In this document: positions 1-11,330 of the stretch, one piece after another | Position numbering within the stretch: position 1 is the first letter of the stretch | How the letters are laid out: each line of letters begins with the position of its first letter | Assembly (NCBI RefSeq): GCF_003573695.1 | Contig: NC_039358.1 | Span: 197,364,353 to 197,428,352, forward strand | Source of the DNA: Papaver somniferum | Lineage: Eukaryota; Streptophyta; Magnoliopsida; Ranunculales; Papaveraceae | Length of the DNA: 64,000 bases | Reading direction: 5' to 3' | The notes under the pieces: model-generated | The model's database searches: none | The model's input: the letters and a program-made list of their open reading frames with translations, nothing else | Told to the model about the DNA's origin: nothing | Program-made: the position numbers and the translations under genes

Positions 1-1693
1 TGTCAAAAATAAATAAATTTGGGGAATAATGACTGGACACTGCAAATAATCATATGCATTCCATTAAACAAAAATTACAATGGCCTTCAATCCAAAAAAA
101 AAAATTACAGGTAAATAAAAACAACCTTCTACACATCCATGTTCTTAACTAAATTTTTTACATTTTCGATCTAAACCGATTTCTCTCAGCAATGCAATCA
201 AATTTTAATTCCAAGTTGGTCTCGATCTGGATTCTGTTCCTTGAGTTGAAGATGACTTTGGATCTTGCAATTAGACTCTGAGATATTCTTTCATCTCTTG
301 AAGGAATACTTATCTTGTTTACCTGGTAAAATAAAAATACAAATAAAGAATTATTTTGATAGATATAAAGTAACAGAGACGGAATACCAATTTGAGAGTC
401 GGTCAGGTATTCAATTTCTTAGGCCCGAGAGTATTCTTATCTTTCTTTCTTGATTACACCGACAAGAAAAAAGAAGAAAAAAAAATCCCAAAATCTAAAT
501 AATGTCAAGCAACGCTGCAACAGAGCTATGTCTAAAAGTAAAAAAAAAAATAAAAAAAAATAAAACATCATCAAAAATTTATAGTTTGTGCGATTAGATA
601 GTAACTCATCTAGTTAGATTTATAGTTTTGTTCATGGAAATTTTTTCTGTCGCACTGGTAATATCACCGCACAATATATATAAAATCAAGGAAAAAAGTA
701 AATACAAAAACGAAAACGAATTTACTCTGCACGTGTGAATCCGTATACTAGAAGAAGATTTGATGGTGGTGGTTGCGGCATGTTTAGAAAAAGGGAAAAG
801 AGAAGATGAAGATAGATAGTTAATATTTTAGGGTTACTCTACATATGTGTGGAAACGAAAACGGGTGGTTATCTATTGACTTAGTTGGTAGTTATCTATT
901 GACCTGGTTGTTTAGTAATTTTTTGATTTGCACGTGACCACGAATTTTTGACCAAAAATCCATATATTTTGGAAGGAAATTTATTAACCAATCAAAATCG
1001 AGTTTGTATGGAAAAGAAGTTAACGTCTGACATTTACCATGATTTCAATATAATTTTTAACTTAATAACTTTCGAGAAATATTTTTTACACATTTAAAAA
1101 ATCATTTATTTATTTTAAAAAGCTTATTTAGTTTAAATTTTATTTACTACGTCAACATGGTGTTACAAATTCATATGGTCCTCCTATTTTGGACTTACCT
1201 GACACAATGTATTTGCGGCGTACAATACGTCGTAAATAAATATTTTTTCTGACGCTTTTTGTAATATTATTAATAGAATATCATAAATGAGTCTGTTTGT
1301 TGTAGCGAGCATCAGTAAAAACTTCAAAAAATATTTCCTTTATTGAAAGGTCTCCCCCTTTGAATATCAAATCTTACCAATATTTTCCTAATAATTTGTT
1401 CCAGATTTATAGGAAGGTAGTTTATCACTCAGAAACAGCCCATAAATATCAAGATATATATTCAATACTGATTTTAAGGAGGAATGCTAACCATATTTGA
1501 AAAGTTTACAGCTGCTACAAGGTATATTCAACGCTGATATCCATTATTGAAGATATCTGTTCAAGGAAAGTCTGCAACAACCTCAAGAAATTTTGTATAA
1601 AAAGCTACATTATTCTAAACTCTAAAAATCCCTCCTTAATTATACTATCCCATAGGAAAGTCTGACAAAAGAGATCTCTCAAGACACCCTAAT
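1..1693. other. A+T-rich non-coding flank
   Basis: No coding region is supported. The stretch is very A+T-rich with many short A runs. The only ORF of any length (265-453, 62 codons) has no recognisable motif. A TATAAAAA string sits near 1595, about 100 bases before the LINE ORF1 start; it may belong to the LINE 5' leader or be chance. I could not find the LINE's 5' target-site duplication, so the exact LINE start inside the last few hundred bases is unknown. Confidence 0.6.
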
Positions 1694-2895
1694 ATGGCGA
1701 CTCCCACTAATAGCATAACGGCTCCTGCTGAAAATCGTATTATCCAATTGTCAAGACAACTTAGGAGAGCCAACATTGAGTTACCTAAGAGAAAAAGAAT
1801 AGTGGGATCTACACAGATTGTTCAAGATACTGTTGATGAATGGACTTTCAGAATACTGGGTAAGCTCATGTGGAAACACAAGATTGATATGAGAACCATA
1901 AGAGCAGATATTATCTCACTTTGGAGAAGCTACAGGAACAAGCAAATACGTTTTATGGGTCCTTGATGCTAGTAAAGCTAAACTAAATCACACACCAAAT
2001 CTTTACCCTTCAATTCACACACCAAATCTTTACCCTTCTATGGATTGTTGGGGAAGCTCTTTTTGCTGTCCAGAAATATACCAATGGTGTCCCAATCTCT
2101 GAATATAAATTCACACACCAAATCTTTACCCTTCAATTCAAATATCTGAAGCTTGAACATCTAAATATCTTAGTGGTGGATGAAGCAATTGGGTTCACGG
2201 GAACACCCACCAAACTGCAGGCCTAGATACGAAAACGCTGTAAAAGCTAGATTGGAAATAAGCCTTACTGAACCTATTTACATAGGAGGCTGGTGGAATA
2301 CAGTTACAGGTGAAAAAGTCTGGATTAGATACCACTGGGAACTTTAGCCTAAGAAGATTTGTGACAAATGCGTTGTCATAGACCACAATGATAACAAATG
2401 TATGCATACTTCCCACCTCCTGTATCTTGACAGTTTGTCAGAAGAAGAATATGCAGAATATCTAAGGAATGAAGAAGATGTGTACGAAGGAAATGACGAG
2501 AGGAGCATGGACAAAGATGTCTCTTTCTTTGAGATGAATCCTGAAAATGAAGCTGATGATGCCAGTGAAGATTCAAGGCACAATAAGAGAATGAGAAACT
2601 CAAATCTCAACAATGCACCATCCTTGAACCCGCATAACATCCATGTTCAGCCACCTATCATCAATGGAAATACTGAAACTACTGATATGGATACTCATAA
2701 TAACACGATGATGGAAGCAAATGGATTAGGAGAAAGCACATATGAAACCACAATTACTAGTCAGAAGATGACCACACAGGTATTTTCAAAACTTTCTCAA
2801 CAAGTTAACTCGTACATATCTCACAGTTTTAGAAATAGTGTTTTCTTGTCTTTTACATTCACTGTTTTACTGCTTCAAAAAATCTCTCTATCAAC
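1694..2895 (+). pseudogene. LINE ORF1 relic (DUF4283 / zinc-knuckle nucleic-acid-binding protein)
   Basis: ORF1 of plant L1 elements encodes an RNA-binding protein that coats the LINE transcript. An open stretch from ATG 1694 (90 codons to 1966) begins MATPTNSITAPAENR and contains TFRILGKLMWKHKIDMRTIR, which resembles the DUF4283 region. After a stop the frame decays. A block read around 2345-2410 keeps a knuckle-like series KICDKC..DHNDNKCMH, and an acidic and Asn-rich tail is open from 2402 (DSLSEEEYAEYL...). The N-terminal start is chosen because the first ATG precedes the recognisable domain. The middle (1975-2140) carries three copies of a 27-base direct repeat and several stops. The end overlaps the ORF2 start in another frame. 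It is non-functional; the family assignment rests on motif memory, not alignment. Confidence 0.7.
1985..2138 (+). repeat. Three direct copies of a 27-base motif inside LINE ORF1
   Basis: The string CACACACCAAATCTTTACCC and its flanks occur at about 1990-2009, 2017-2036 and 2112-2131; two are adjacent and one lies ~75 bases on. It disrupts ORF1 and looks like local slippage or a small duplication. Confidence 0.8.
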
Positions 2896-5118
2896 ATGCG
2901 TATTATATCTTGGAATTGCAGTGGGTATGCTGCGAAAGATACAAAGAATTACCTATCCAATCTAAATAAAATGCTACAACCTGACATTATCTTTTTTGCA
3001 GGAAACAAAAATTGACTCTGATAAGATCCTTCAGCATGTTAGACCTCTAGTTTCCCCTAATAATTTCTATGTTGCGTCAATTGGTAGATCTAGAGGTATT
3101 TGTTTATTATAGAAATATGGTTTTCTTGATCCATTTCCTTGTAAGAATTGATCCAGCGAAGCCACAATGGTTGTTATCATGTGTTTATGGATCTCCATAT
3201 CCACAAGAAAGAATAGACCATTGAACTTTTATCAAGAACGTTTGTGATACTTTTAACATAGATGCACCATGGATTTTACTTGGAGACCTAAATATAATCA
3301 TGCATGCTGATGAGAGAGCTAATAGTTTTGGCTCCTCATCTAAAAATTCTAAGATAGTAGAACTCATTCAAAGTATTGGTCTATCCGATTTGGGATATCA
3401 TGGTAGTCATTATACTTGTACTAGCTGTAAGAATGGTAATGGTAGGATACAATCTATATTGGATAGAGCCATTATAAATCCTGACTGGATTTTAACCTTT
3501 CCCGACACTATTCTTAAGCACTTTCCTTTTCTAGGATCTTAACATTGTCATATCTTCATAGATTTCTATCCTAATGAGACTGTGAAAAGTAGAAATTGGA
3601 AGTTTTTTGAATGTTGGCTTAGAGATACTACTTGTAAAGACCAAATCAGTAACTCTTGGTCTAAAAATGTTCATAGTTTTGCTTTTTTTAGACTTGATAA
3701 AAAACTAGAAATAACCAGAAGAGATTTATCCAAATGGAATAGGGAAACTTTTGGTAATATACATGATAATATTAAATGTCTTCAAGATAAGCCAACCATG
3801 GTACAGCAAGATGCCTCTGGTGAAGATTTAAGTTCACAAGTCAAACAGATAGAGCTTCAAATAAATGAATGGCATGCAAGAGAAGAAGGGTTCTAAAGAC
3901 AACAATCAAGATATACCATGTTCCGAGAAGTTGATCAAAACACAAAGTACTTCCATCAACAGGCAAACAAAAGGAAGTCAAGAAACCATATTGCATCTTT
4001 AGTAAAACCAAATGGAAGTTGGTGCACTGGTCGAGACAATCTTGAAAATTTGCTCATATCTCATTTCTCAAGTATCATGACTTCAACTGAACTAGAAAAT
4101 GATGTTGCACTGTTTGATTTATTACCAAAGTCCATCACTGAGACGGAAAATGCTGCTCTTATCAGAATTCCAGATGAAGTGAAGATTTCCAATGCTTTAC
4201 AAAGTATGCACCCATGGAAAGCGCCTGTACAAGATGGCTTTCCACCTGGCTTCTTTCAATCTCAATGGAACACTACAAAGGAAGATGTTATACAAATGGT
4301 GCAAAGCTTCTTTGCCAGTTGAAGAATTTTGCGGAAAATGAATAAGACCAACTTGTGCTTAATACCAAAGACGCAGCTACCACAATCTGCTGGTGACTAC
4401 AGGCCCATAGCTTTGTGTAATACTAGATATAAGTTAATCACAAAGATTATGGCGCTTCGACTGAAACCACTAATGGACAAGCTGAGAAGAAAGAAGACAA
4501 TATAACTCAGGCAGACAAATAGGAGACAATATAACTCTGGCTCATGAACTAATCCACTGTATGAGAAGAAAAAGACAAAAATGGGTTTCATGGCATTGAA
4601 GCTTGATATGTCCAAGGCCTTCGATCATGTAGAATGGTCATTCTTACGCAAAATTATGGAAAGTTTTGGTTTACAGACCATTTTTGTGACTTGATACAGG
4701 AATGCATTAACACCACAGAAACACAAATATTGCTAAATGAAGCACCATGTAAATCATTCAAACCAACAGAGAAATACGACAAGGTGAACCCTTATCACCC
4801 TATCTCTTCCTACTTTCTATGGAGGTATTTACAAGATCCTTAGACAAAGCAGAGGCCGAGAAAAAGATTCAATGAATCAAAATAGCTAAGAATGCACCAC
4901 CAGTATCTCACATGTTGTTTGCTGACGACTGCCTACTCTTTGTGAAAGCTGATCTCCACAATGTTAATAACTTATTACCAGTTATATCTCATTTCAGTTC
5001 TATATCAGGTCAACAAGTGAATCTCCAGAAATCTGTTGATTTCTTCTCGAAGCATCTCCACTCAAGGCACTGTAGGATCCTGTTAAGAAGATTGAAAATG
5101 AATAAGATGACTCTTGAT
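2896..5118 (+). pseudogene. LINE ORF2, first part: AP endonuclease and reverse transcriptase (copy 1)
   Basis: The protein nicks target DNA and copies LINE RNA at the nick. It starts at ATG 2896 with MRIISWNCSGYA, the standard opening of plant LINE endonucleases. QETKID follows at about 3000 but only after a shift caused by an extra T in a T run. Later come GDLN (about 3284), GRIQSILDRAIINPDW (about 3440-3490) and the terminal SDH motif (about 3537), where the Asp codon is TAA. The RT domain shows DYRPIALCN (about 4400), MALKLDMSKAFDHVEWSF (about 4590), REIRQGEPLSPYLF in a disturbed frame (about 4770-4815) and the catalytic FADD box (about 4918-4930). Copy 1 alone has lost one base near 4768, which breaks RQGEPLSPY; copies 2 and 3 keep it. 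The ORF stops at the hAT insertion. Confidence 0.88.
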
Positions 5119-5315
5119 CAATGTTTTAATAACCGAACCGGACGTCGAACCAGTAATATTTTTGGGCCAAGGTTCACTGGGTTAACCAGTGGTTCAACCA
5201 CTGGTTCAGTGGGTCATCAAATACACAATAACTTCTAATATAACACTAATGTTGTTAACTAATATAACACTAATCTTATTTAGTGAATTATCCTTAAAAG
5301 TTAAAACGTGATGGT
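5119..5315 (+). mobile_element. hAT-type non-autonomous element, left part (copy 1)
   Basis: The left terminus is CAATGTTTTAATAACCGAAC, directly preceded by CTCTTGAT. The right terminus of the same element at 30131, read in reverse complement, is CAGTGTTTTAAGACCCGGAC, directly followed by CTCTTGAT. Imperfect terminal inverted repeats of the CAGTGTTTTAA type with 8-bp target duplications are a hAT signature. The full element is 910 bases in copy 1 once the LTR insertion and one copy of ATGGT are removed. Uninterrupted copies at 40115-41015 and 50537-51438 confirm the structure. No transposase is encoded. Confidence 0.88.
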
Positions 5316-6706
5316 TGATGAGTGCCAAATATTGTATATATTTATCCCTTTTTGTTGGCATTTAACTCATCTTTTGATCATTAATTCTACATTTTATCCC
5401 ATATTCTGTATTTTCATTGTTTTCAAGAATAAATATTTTTCTTACTTAATTTTTCCTTTTTAGGTAATAAATAAAGTTTGGATGAATAGCAGAGCGGAAA
5501 AGAGCAGAAAAGTAGTGAAAAGCCGGGAGGAGTTACGCAAGGAAGCCGCGAAGAACGTTGTGCATAAGACGAAGAGGCTAGGAATGGGCTTGAAGAAGAA
5601 GAATTGTCCTTAAAGAAGATATGGGCTTGGCATACCCAAGGCTCAAAGCCCTTTCTCAAACCCATTTCCACTATCCAAGCCCGTATCGGATTTCAGCCGT
5701 CAGATCGAAGCATTTCAGCATCCTACGGTCGCTCCATCATCGCACATCAAACTCCGAAGATCCCGCTTTACATCGCAACGCCCATCTCCATCTTGGGCCG
5801 TCCTTTTCGTTGCATTCCTCCATCCGACGGTCGCTACCCACAGCCTCCCATCTCATCGTTGGATCCACCTACCATCGTCACATCCCACGGACCAGATCGC
5901 GAAACATCATCCCTCGCTGAAACCGCTCAACACTACAGTACCAAACACCCTACACCTCTACCAAACGCCTCCTTCTCCCCAAAAATCAGTCGACCATCTT
6001 CTTCTTCCCCAAAAACTCTGCAACCCCCCCTGCCATTGTCGCCACCACCAGCTCGACCACACTCTTCCATCCCCACACCTCTGCCACCATCACCATAACC
6101 TCCACCATCACCCGACAAAACAAACCCCCAAACAATCCCCCTAAACCTATCCGTTTTATCCTCTCTCACCAACTGTCCTAGGTGAGGTTGATAAACATCT
6201 CGATTTAGGGAAATTAATGGTAGCAGAAGATTCAGGAGGGAGCATAAGGACGATTCAAAGCATGGGTGCTCGATTTCAAGGCTCAATTTTCAACAAATTA
6301 GGTAACCCTAATTTCTGATTTTTGGGAAAAGGGGGAACCCTAATTTTAATCTGTGGGTATAAATATGTACTGTTGGGTTGTGTTCTAGACTATCTCTGGC
6401 TAGCCAGTGAACACATGTTTAAGTTTCAATTCTACTTCACATATCAGTTACATATCCAGTGAGTTTGAAAGTGAAATTGTGTACTGTTATAATGTGGAGC
6501 ATGTTTATATCTGTTAATATCATGATTACAACCATGTCCATGTTCTAATTCATTTGCTAGGGCTTAGAGGAAGCTCTTGATCATATGCTAGGATAGTAAG
6601 TGTACATGTATTGTCTTGGAATGATTTAACTGCCTTAGGATTGATGAATTGCCACTTGGGTTATCTCACTTGTGATCAGCTGTGCTGTTAGAAGACAACT
6701 GATGCT
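5316..6706 (+). repeat. Element 1 5' LTR, truncated at its 3' end
   Basis: It matches the 3' LTR (13966-14286 plus 27985-29413, 1,750 bases) up to GATGCT at 6701-6706. There the match stops and internal sequence begins. The last ~354 bases of the LTR, including the CTGTGGA...GTGCACTTGCAGG block seen at 29330-29382, are missing together with the PBS. An internal deletion across the LTR/leader boundary explains this. The reading frames inside the LTR (a Pro/Ser-rich one at 5604-6098, others on the minus strand) are low-complexity and not taken as genes. Confidence 0.88.
6308..6365 (+). promoter_or_regulatory. Core promoter of element 1 5' LTR: two telo-box-like motifs and TATA box
   Basis: AACCCTAAT occurs twice upstream (about 6303-6312 and 6336-6345) and TATAAATA lies at 6358-6365. 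The same arrangement occurs in the 3' LTR (TATA at 28710-28717) and, with changes, in all three element 2 LTRs. Transcription would start about 30 bases downstream. Confidence 0.65.
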
Positions 6707-7121
6707 TCTTTTGTGGGCTTGCACTTTATTTTGGACTATAGGTTTATATCCCAACCATTGGGCTCCTAACCTTACAAAAAAAAAGGGAGAGATTTTGTTG
6801 GTCCGTGAGTTAAGATTTTTCTCACCAAATTCTCCAAAGAACCCAAGAACCAAAAGCCTTTTTAGTTGTTTGGGCTTTGTCCCAATTAATCCAAAATTTC
6901 TCTAAACCCATTGTGAAACCAAAACCCAACCAACCAAATTTTAGGTCGTGTTTTTCATTGACTGTGGGCTTGTTAGATGTTATTTCATCGATCAATGATC
7001 TTGTTAGGATATGGTTGTGACCTTTAGAGACCAATCAAACTGACTAATTAGAGTCAATCCAATAGACCCAATTGACATACCCACATCCTCTGAGGAAAAC
7101 ACACCGGACCAACCTGAGATA
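6707..7121 (+). other. Element 1 leader between truncated LTR and gag
   Basis: It contains GTGGGCTTG/AACCCA-type motifs and AACCAAAACCCAACCAACC repeats like the leaders of element 2, but no PBS. No gene is seen. The lack of a PBS means this copy cannot prime minus-strand synthesis in the usual way. Confidence 0.7.
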
Positions 7122-8909
7122 ATGGAAGAACCCCGTAGCCTCAAGGATTACATGTACCCCACAAGGACAAGCCAACCCTCGTGCATTGTTTTACCAGAAG
7201 CTACTGGTCATTATGAGCTAAAATCGAGCACAATACAAATGCTTCCCGTGTTTAGAGGAATTGAAAATGAAAACCCTTACCATCACGTGAGAGAATTTGA
7301 GGAGATTTGTGGAACTATACGTTTCACTCAGATGTCTGACGAAACCCTAAAATTGAGACTATTCCCTTTTTCTTTGAAGGAAAAGGCCAAGTCATGGCTG
7401 TATGCCTTACATCCACAGTCAATTAGGACATGGGACAACCTCACAAAAGAGTTTTTCAAAAAGTTCTTCCCTAATCACAAGACTGCGACAATTCGTCAAA
7501 ATCTGAACAACTTTGTACAATTAGAAGGTGAAACCTTAGCTAGATATCTTGAGAGATTCAATGAATTGTTGCTTAAGTGTCCCCATCATGGTTTTGAGAA
7601 ATGGAGACTTGTGCAAATTTTGTATGAAGGTTTAGATGTCTCCACCCGAACAATTGTAGAGTCTATGTGCAATGGACTCTTCACAGATAAAAGTGCTGAA
7701 GACTCTTGGGCTTTCCTAATTGAAGTTGCTGAAAAAACTCAACAATGGGAGTCCATTCGTGAACCTAGAAAGACTACACCTGTAGATAAGGTCCATAGAA
7801 TTGAGTCTAATTTTGAGGAAAATGCAAAAATGGCAGCACTAGCAAGAAGAATAGAAGCATTAGAACTTCAGAAAAACGTAAAACCTTCTACCACTGCTTT
7901 CTGTGAACATGTCGAAATGGCTATCTGTGATATATGTAACGGTTCTGACCATCAGGTCAGTGATTGTCCGGAAATGCATGCATTCCAAGAATCTAGGCTA
8001 GAACAGGCACATGCTATGTTTCAAAAACAAGAGCATAACCCTTATTCACAGACCTACAACCCAGGATGGAGGAACCACCCCAATTTTTCATGGTCTAAAG
8101 GACCCATTCAAGGAGGGCCATCACAACCCACTCAAAGCTATCAAAACAATCAAGGCTATAAATACCCTAAAAATCCTCAACAACAGTCGTACCCTCAATA
8201 CACTGCTGACAAGAAATTGTCTAGCATTGAAGAGAGTATCAATCAGTTGACCCAACATCTGATGAAGAATGAGAAAGCAACTGATCAACGAGTCTCCGCT
8301 CTAGAACTACAGATGGGTCAAATTTGCGATGCACTGAATACAAGAGAAAAGGGTAAACTTCCTAGCCAGCCCCAACAAAATCCAAAGAGGATATTTCAAG
8401 CAGGAACATCATCTTGCAATGAAACCTCACCCGATCAAGCCCATTCCATCACCACTCTCCGAAGTGGTAAGATTGTTGAGAACAATGTAGGCATACCACA
8501 ATCAAATGAGTCTGAGCCAAGCATATCATTGCCTACACCACCAAAGAACACCTCCAACTTAGAAAAGGAACCTGAGTACATTAGCGAAGCCGACAATCCC
8601 ACTGTTGTGAATACCCCTCTAACTCCTAATGCTCATGTTGCTCCATATCCTCAGAGGTTAGTTCGCCAACAGATAAGCACCCACTACAATGAGATGTTAG
8701 AACTGTTCAAAAGAGTCAACATCAACATTCCTTTTCTTGAGGCAATTAAGCAAATCCCTGCATATGCCAAATTCCTCAAAGACTTGTGCACTCAAAAGCG
8801 CAAGATTAATGTGCACAAACGTGCTTTCTTAGCTGAACAGGTGAGTTCCATCATTCTGAACAAAACTCCACCTAAGTTTAGGGACCCAGGTTGTCCAACA
8901 ATTTCTTGA
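7122..8909 (+). CDS. gag: Gag polyprotein of element 1 (capsid and nucleocapsid)
   Basis: The 595-codon ORF makes the structural protein that packages element RNA into particles. ATG 7122 opens MEEPRSLKDYMYP, matching the start of the second gag at 22225, which supports this start. A retrotransposon gag domain spans roughly residues 40-215 (FRGIENENPYHHVREFEEI, LRLFPFSLKEKAKSWL, RYLERFNELLLKCPHHG). A CX2CX4HX4C zinc knuckle lies at residues 269-282 (CDICNGSDHQVSDC). A Gln/Asn-rich linker and coiled-coil-like SIEESINQLTQHL segment follow. The ORF ends at a TGA that lies in frame with the protease ORF. Related elements usually have Cys there before TIGN, so I infer a point mutation in a continuous gag-pol frame, though readthrough cannot be excluded. 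Confidence 0.92.
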   Translation: MEEPRSLKDYMYPTRTSQPSCIVLPEATGHYELKSSTIQMLPVFRGIENENPYHHVREFEEICGTIRFTQMSDETLKLRLFPFSLKEKAKSWLYALHPQSIRTWDNLTKEFFKKFFPNHKTATIRQNLNNFVQLEGETLARYLERFNELLLKCPHHGFEKWRLVQILYEGLDVSTRTIVESMCNGLFTDKSAEDSWAFLIEVAEKTQQWESIREPRKTTPVDKVHRIESNFEENAKMAALARRIEALELQKNVKPSTTAFCEHVEMAICDICNGSDHQVSDCPEMHAFQESRLEQAHAMFQKQEHNPYSQTYNPGWRNHPNFSWSKGPIQGGPSQPTQSYQNNQGYKYPKNPQQQSYPQYTADKKLSSIEESINQLTQHLMKNEKATDQRVSALELQMGQICDALNTREKGKLPSQPQQNPKRIFQAGTSSCNETSPDQAHSITTLRSGKIVENNVGIPQSNESEPSISLPTPPKNTSNLEKEPEYISEADNPTVVNTPLTPNAHVAPYPQRLVRQQISTHYNEMLELFKRVNINIPFLEAIKQIPAYAKFLKDLCTQKRKINVHKRAFLAEQVSSIILNKTPPKFRDPGCPTIS

Positions 8910-8924
8910 ACTATAGGAAACCAC

Positions 8925-11330
8925 ATGGTCGGTAAAGCTTTATTAGATCTAGGTGCAAGTGTGAACCTCCTGCCATATTCTGTTTATGCGCAGTTAGGTC
9001 TTGGAGAATTGAAGCCAACACCCATAACTCTCCAATTGGCGGACCGATCCGTCAAAGTCCCTCGAGGTGTAATTGAGGATGTTTTAATTAAGGTTGATAA
9101 GTTCTACTTTCCTGTAGACTTTATTGTCTTAGACACTCAACCTGTACAAAACCCGGATAGTCACATTCCTGTCATTTTAGGACGTCCTTTCTTGGCGACA
9201 TCTAATGCGATCATCAATTGTCGTAATGGAGTGTTGAAGCTGTCTTTTGGGAACATGACTGTCGAGCTGAATGTGTTTAATGTTAGTCAACAGCATGTGA
9301 ATCTTGATGATGAGGATGTACATGAGGTCAATATGATTGAGAGTTTGATACAAGATTCATTGACTGACATTATGTCAAAAGATCCCTTGCAAGCATGTTT
9401 GGAAGATGTTAACTTGGAGTTGTATGATGATGAATACATTGGTGAAGTCCAATCTTTGCTCGAATCTGTACCTCAAATGGACATCACTAAATGGCAGACT
9501 ACAGTGGAACAACTCCCACTTTCTGAGAAGTCTGTTATATCTTCGGATGAGTCTCCTAAGGCCAAACAGGAATTGAAACCATTACCTGATACTTTGAAGT
9601 ATGCATTTCTAGGTCCTTCTGATACTTTACCTGTTATCATTTCTTCACGATTAAACATAGAACAGGAAAACAAGCTTTTAGGAGTACTTGAGGAGCAGAA
9701 AGAAGCCTTAGGATGGACCATCTCAGATCTCAAAGGGATAAGCCCCACCATTTCCATGCATCACATTAATCTTGAAGAGAATGCCAAACCATCTAGGGAA
9801 ATGCAAAGGAGACTTAATACTAACATGAGAGACGTTGTTAAGAGTGAGATCTTGAAGCTACTTGATGCGGGTATCATATATCCGATTTCAGATAGTAAAT
9901 GGGTTAGTCCCATTCAAGTTGTGCCTAAGAAGTCAGGCATTACTGTAGTTCGGAACGAAAAGAACGAGTTAGTCCCTTCACGTACAACCACAGGATGGCG
10001 AGTATGTATCGACTACAGGAAGTTGAACACAGTAACAAGAAAAGATCACTTCCCCCTTCCCTTCATAGACCAAATGTTAGAACGTGTGTCTGGACACAGT
10101 CACTACTGTTTTCTAGATGGCTTTTCCGGTTGTAACCAAATTCACATTGCACCGGAAGATCAGGAAAAAACTACATTCACGTGTCCATTTGGGACATTTG
10201 CTTTTAGACGTATGCCCTTCGGGCTGTGTAATGCACCTGCTACTTTCCAGCGTTGCATGATGAGCATTTTTTCAGACATGATAGATAGTTTTCTCGAGAT
10301 CTTTATGGATGATTTCTCTGTGTTTGGCTCTTCTTTTGACGAATGTTTGGACCATCTAGTCCTTGTGCTATCAAGATGTAACCAAAAGAATCTGATTTTA
10401 AACTGGGAAAAATGCCATTTCATGGTGAAATCCGGCATACTTCTAGGACACATCGTATCGGAAAAAGGAATTGAAGTAGACAAAGCTAAAGTTGACCTCA
10501 TTCAACATTTACCCCAACCCCACTCTGTGAAGGGGATTCGATCATTTTTAGGTCACGCCGGATTCTACCGGAGATTCATCAAAAACTTTAGCCAAATCTC
10601 TCGCCCTTTGTGTAACCTACTTGCCAAAGATGTTGTCTTTAACTTTGATGCTGCGTGTGTGAAGGCGTGGGAAGAACTCAAGACTCTCCTCACCTCAGCT
10701 CCTATTGTCCAACCACCCGACTGGGAACTACCGTTCGAACTCATGTGTGATGCCTCTGATTACGCCGTTGGCGCTGTTTTAGGACAGCGTGTTGATAGAC
10801 TACCATATGTGATATACTATGCTAGTAAAACTCTTAATGATGCTCAACTCAACTATTCGACTACCGAGAAGGAGTTACTTGTCGTGGTATTTGCATTAGA
10901 CAAGTTTAGATCTTACTTGATAGGATCTAAGATCATCATATACACTGACCATGCGGCTTTGAAGTATCTTCTTTCTAAGAAGGATGCTAAAGCTCGCCTT
11001 ATTCGATGGATACTCTTATTACAGGAATTCGACATCGAAATCCGTGATAAGAAAGGTTGTGAGAATGTGGTTGCTGATCACTTGTCCCGATTAACTAGTG
11101 AGTCTATTGATGAATCTGAGCTGATTAGAGAATCATTCCCTGATGAACAATTGATGTCTGTGACAAACCTTCCTTGGTTTGCCGACATTGTTAACTACCT
11201 TGCTACAGGTAGAATGCCCTCACATTGGTCGAGACAAGACCGCTCCAAGTTCTTGGCTGAAGTTAAACATTTCCTTTGGGACGACCCATATTTGTTTAAG
11301 TACTGCCGAGACCAAATCATTAGGAGATGT
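8925..11330 (+). CDS. pol: Pol, first part: aspartic protease, reverse transcriptase, RNase H (element 1)
   Basis: This is in the same frame as gag, 15 bases after its stop; the listed ATG is only the first Met and translation would normally come from gag-pol. The retropepsin active site DLGAS is at residues 8-12, with the second conserved motif [11 protein letters not shown] at about 87-97. RT motifs include [37 protein letters not shown] and the catalytic FMDDF with Asp 462/463 (10308-10313). RNase H starts with [12 protein letters not shown] (Asp 609, 10749) and includes [13 protein letters not shown] and [10 protein letters not shown]. It ends in the linker [11 protein letters not shown]. 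The frame is open to 11372 but is out of register after about 11330, where two bases (GT) appear to be missing. All catalytic residues that I can check are present. Confidence 0.93.

Noticed and set aside
265..453. 62-codon frame in the left flank
   Set aside because: Short, no motif, A+T-rich surroundings.
5604..6098. 164-codon Pro/Ser-rich frame
   Set aside because: It is inside the element 1 LTR, has no domain, and is explained by C-rich, T-poor composition; the copy at 28141-28446 is in an LTR as well.
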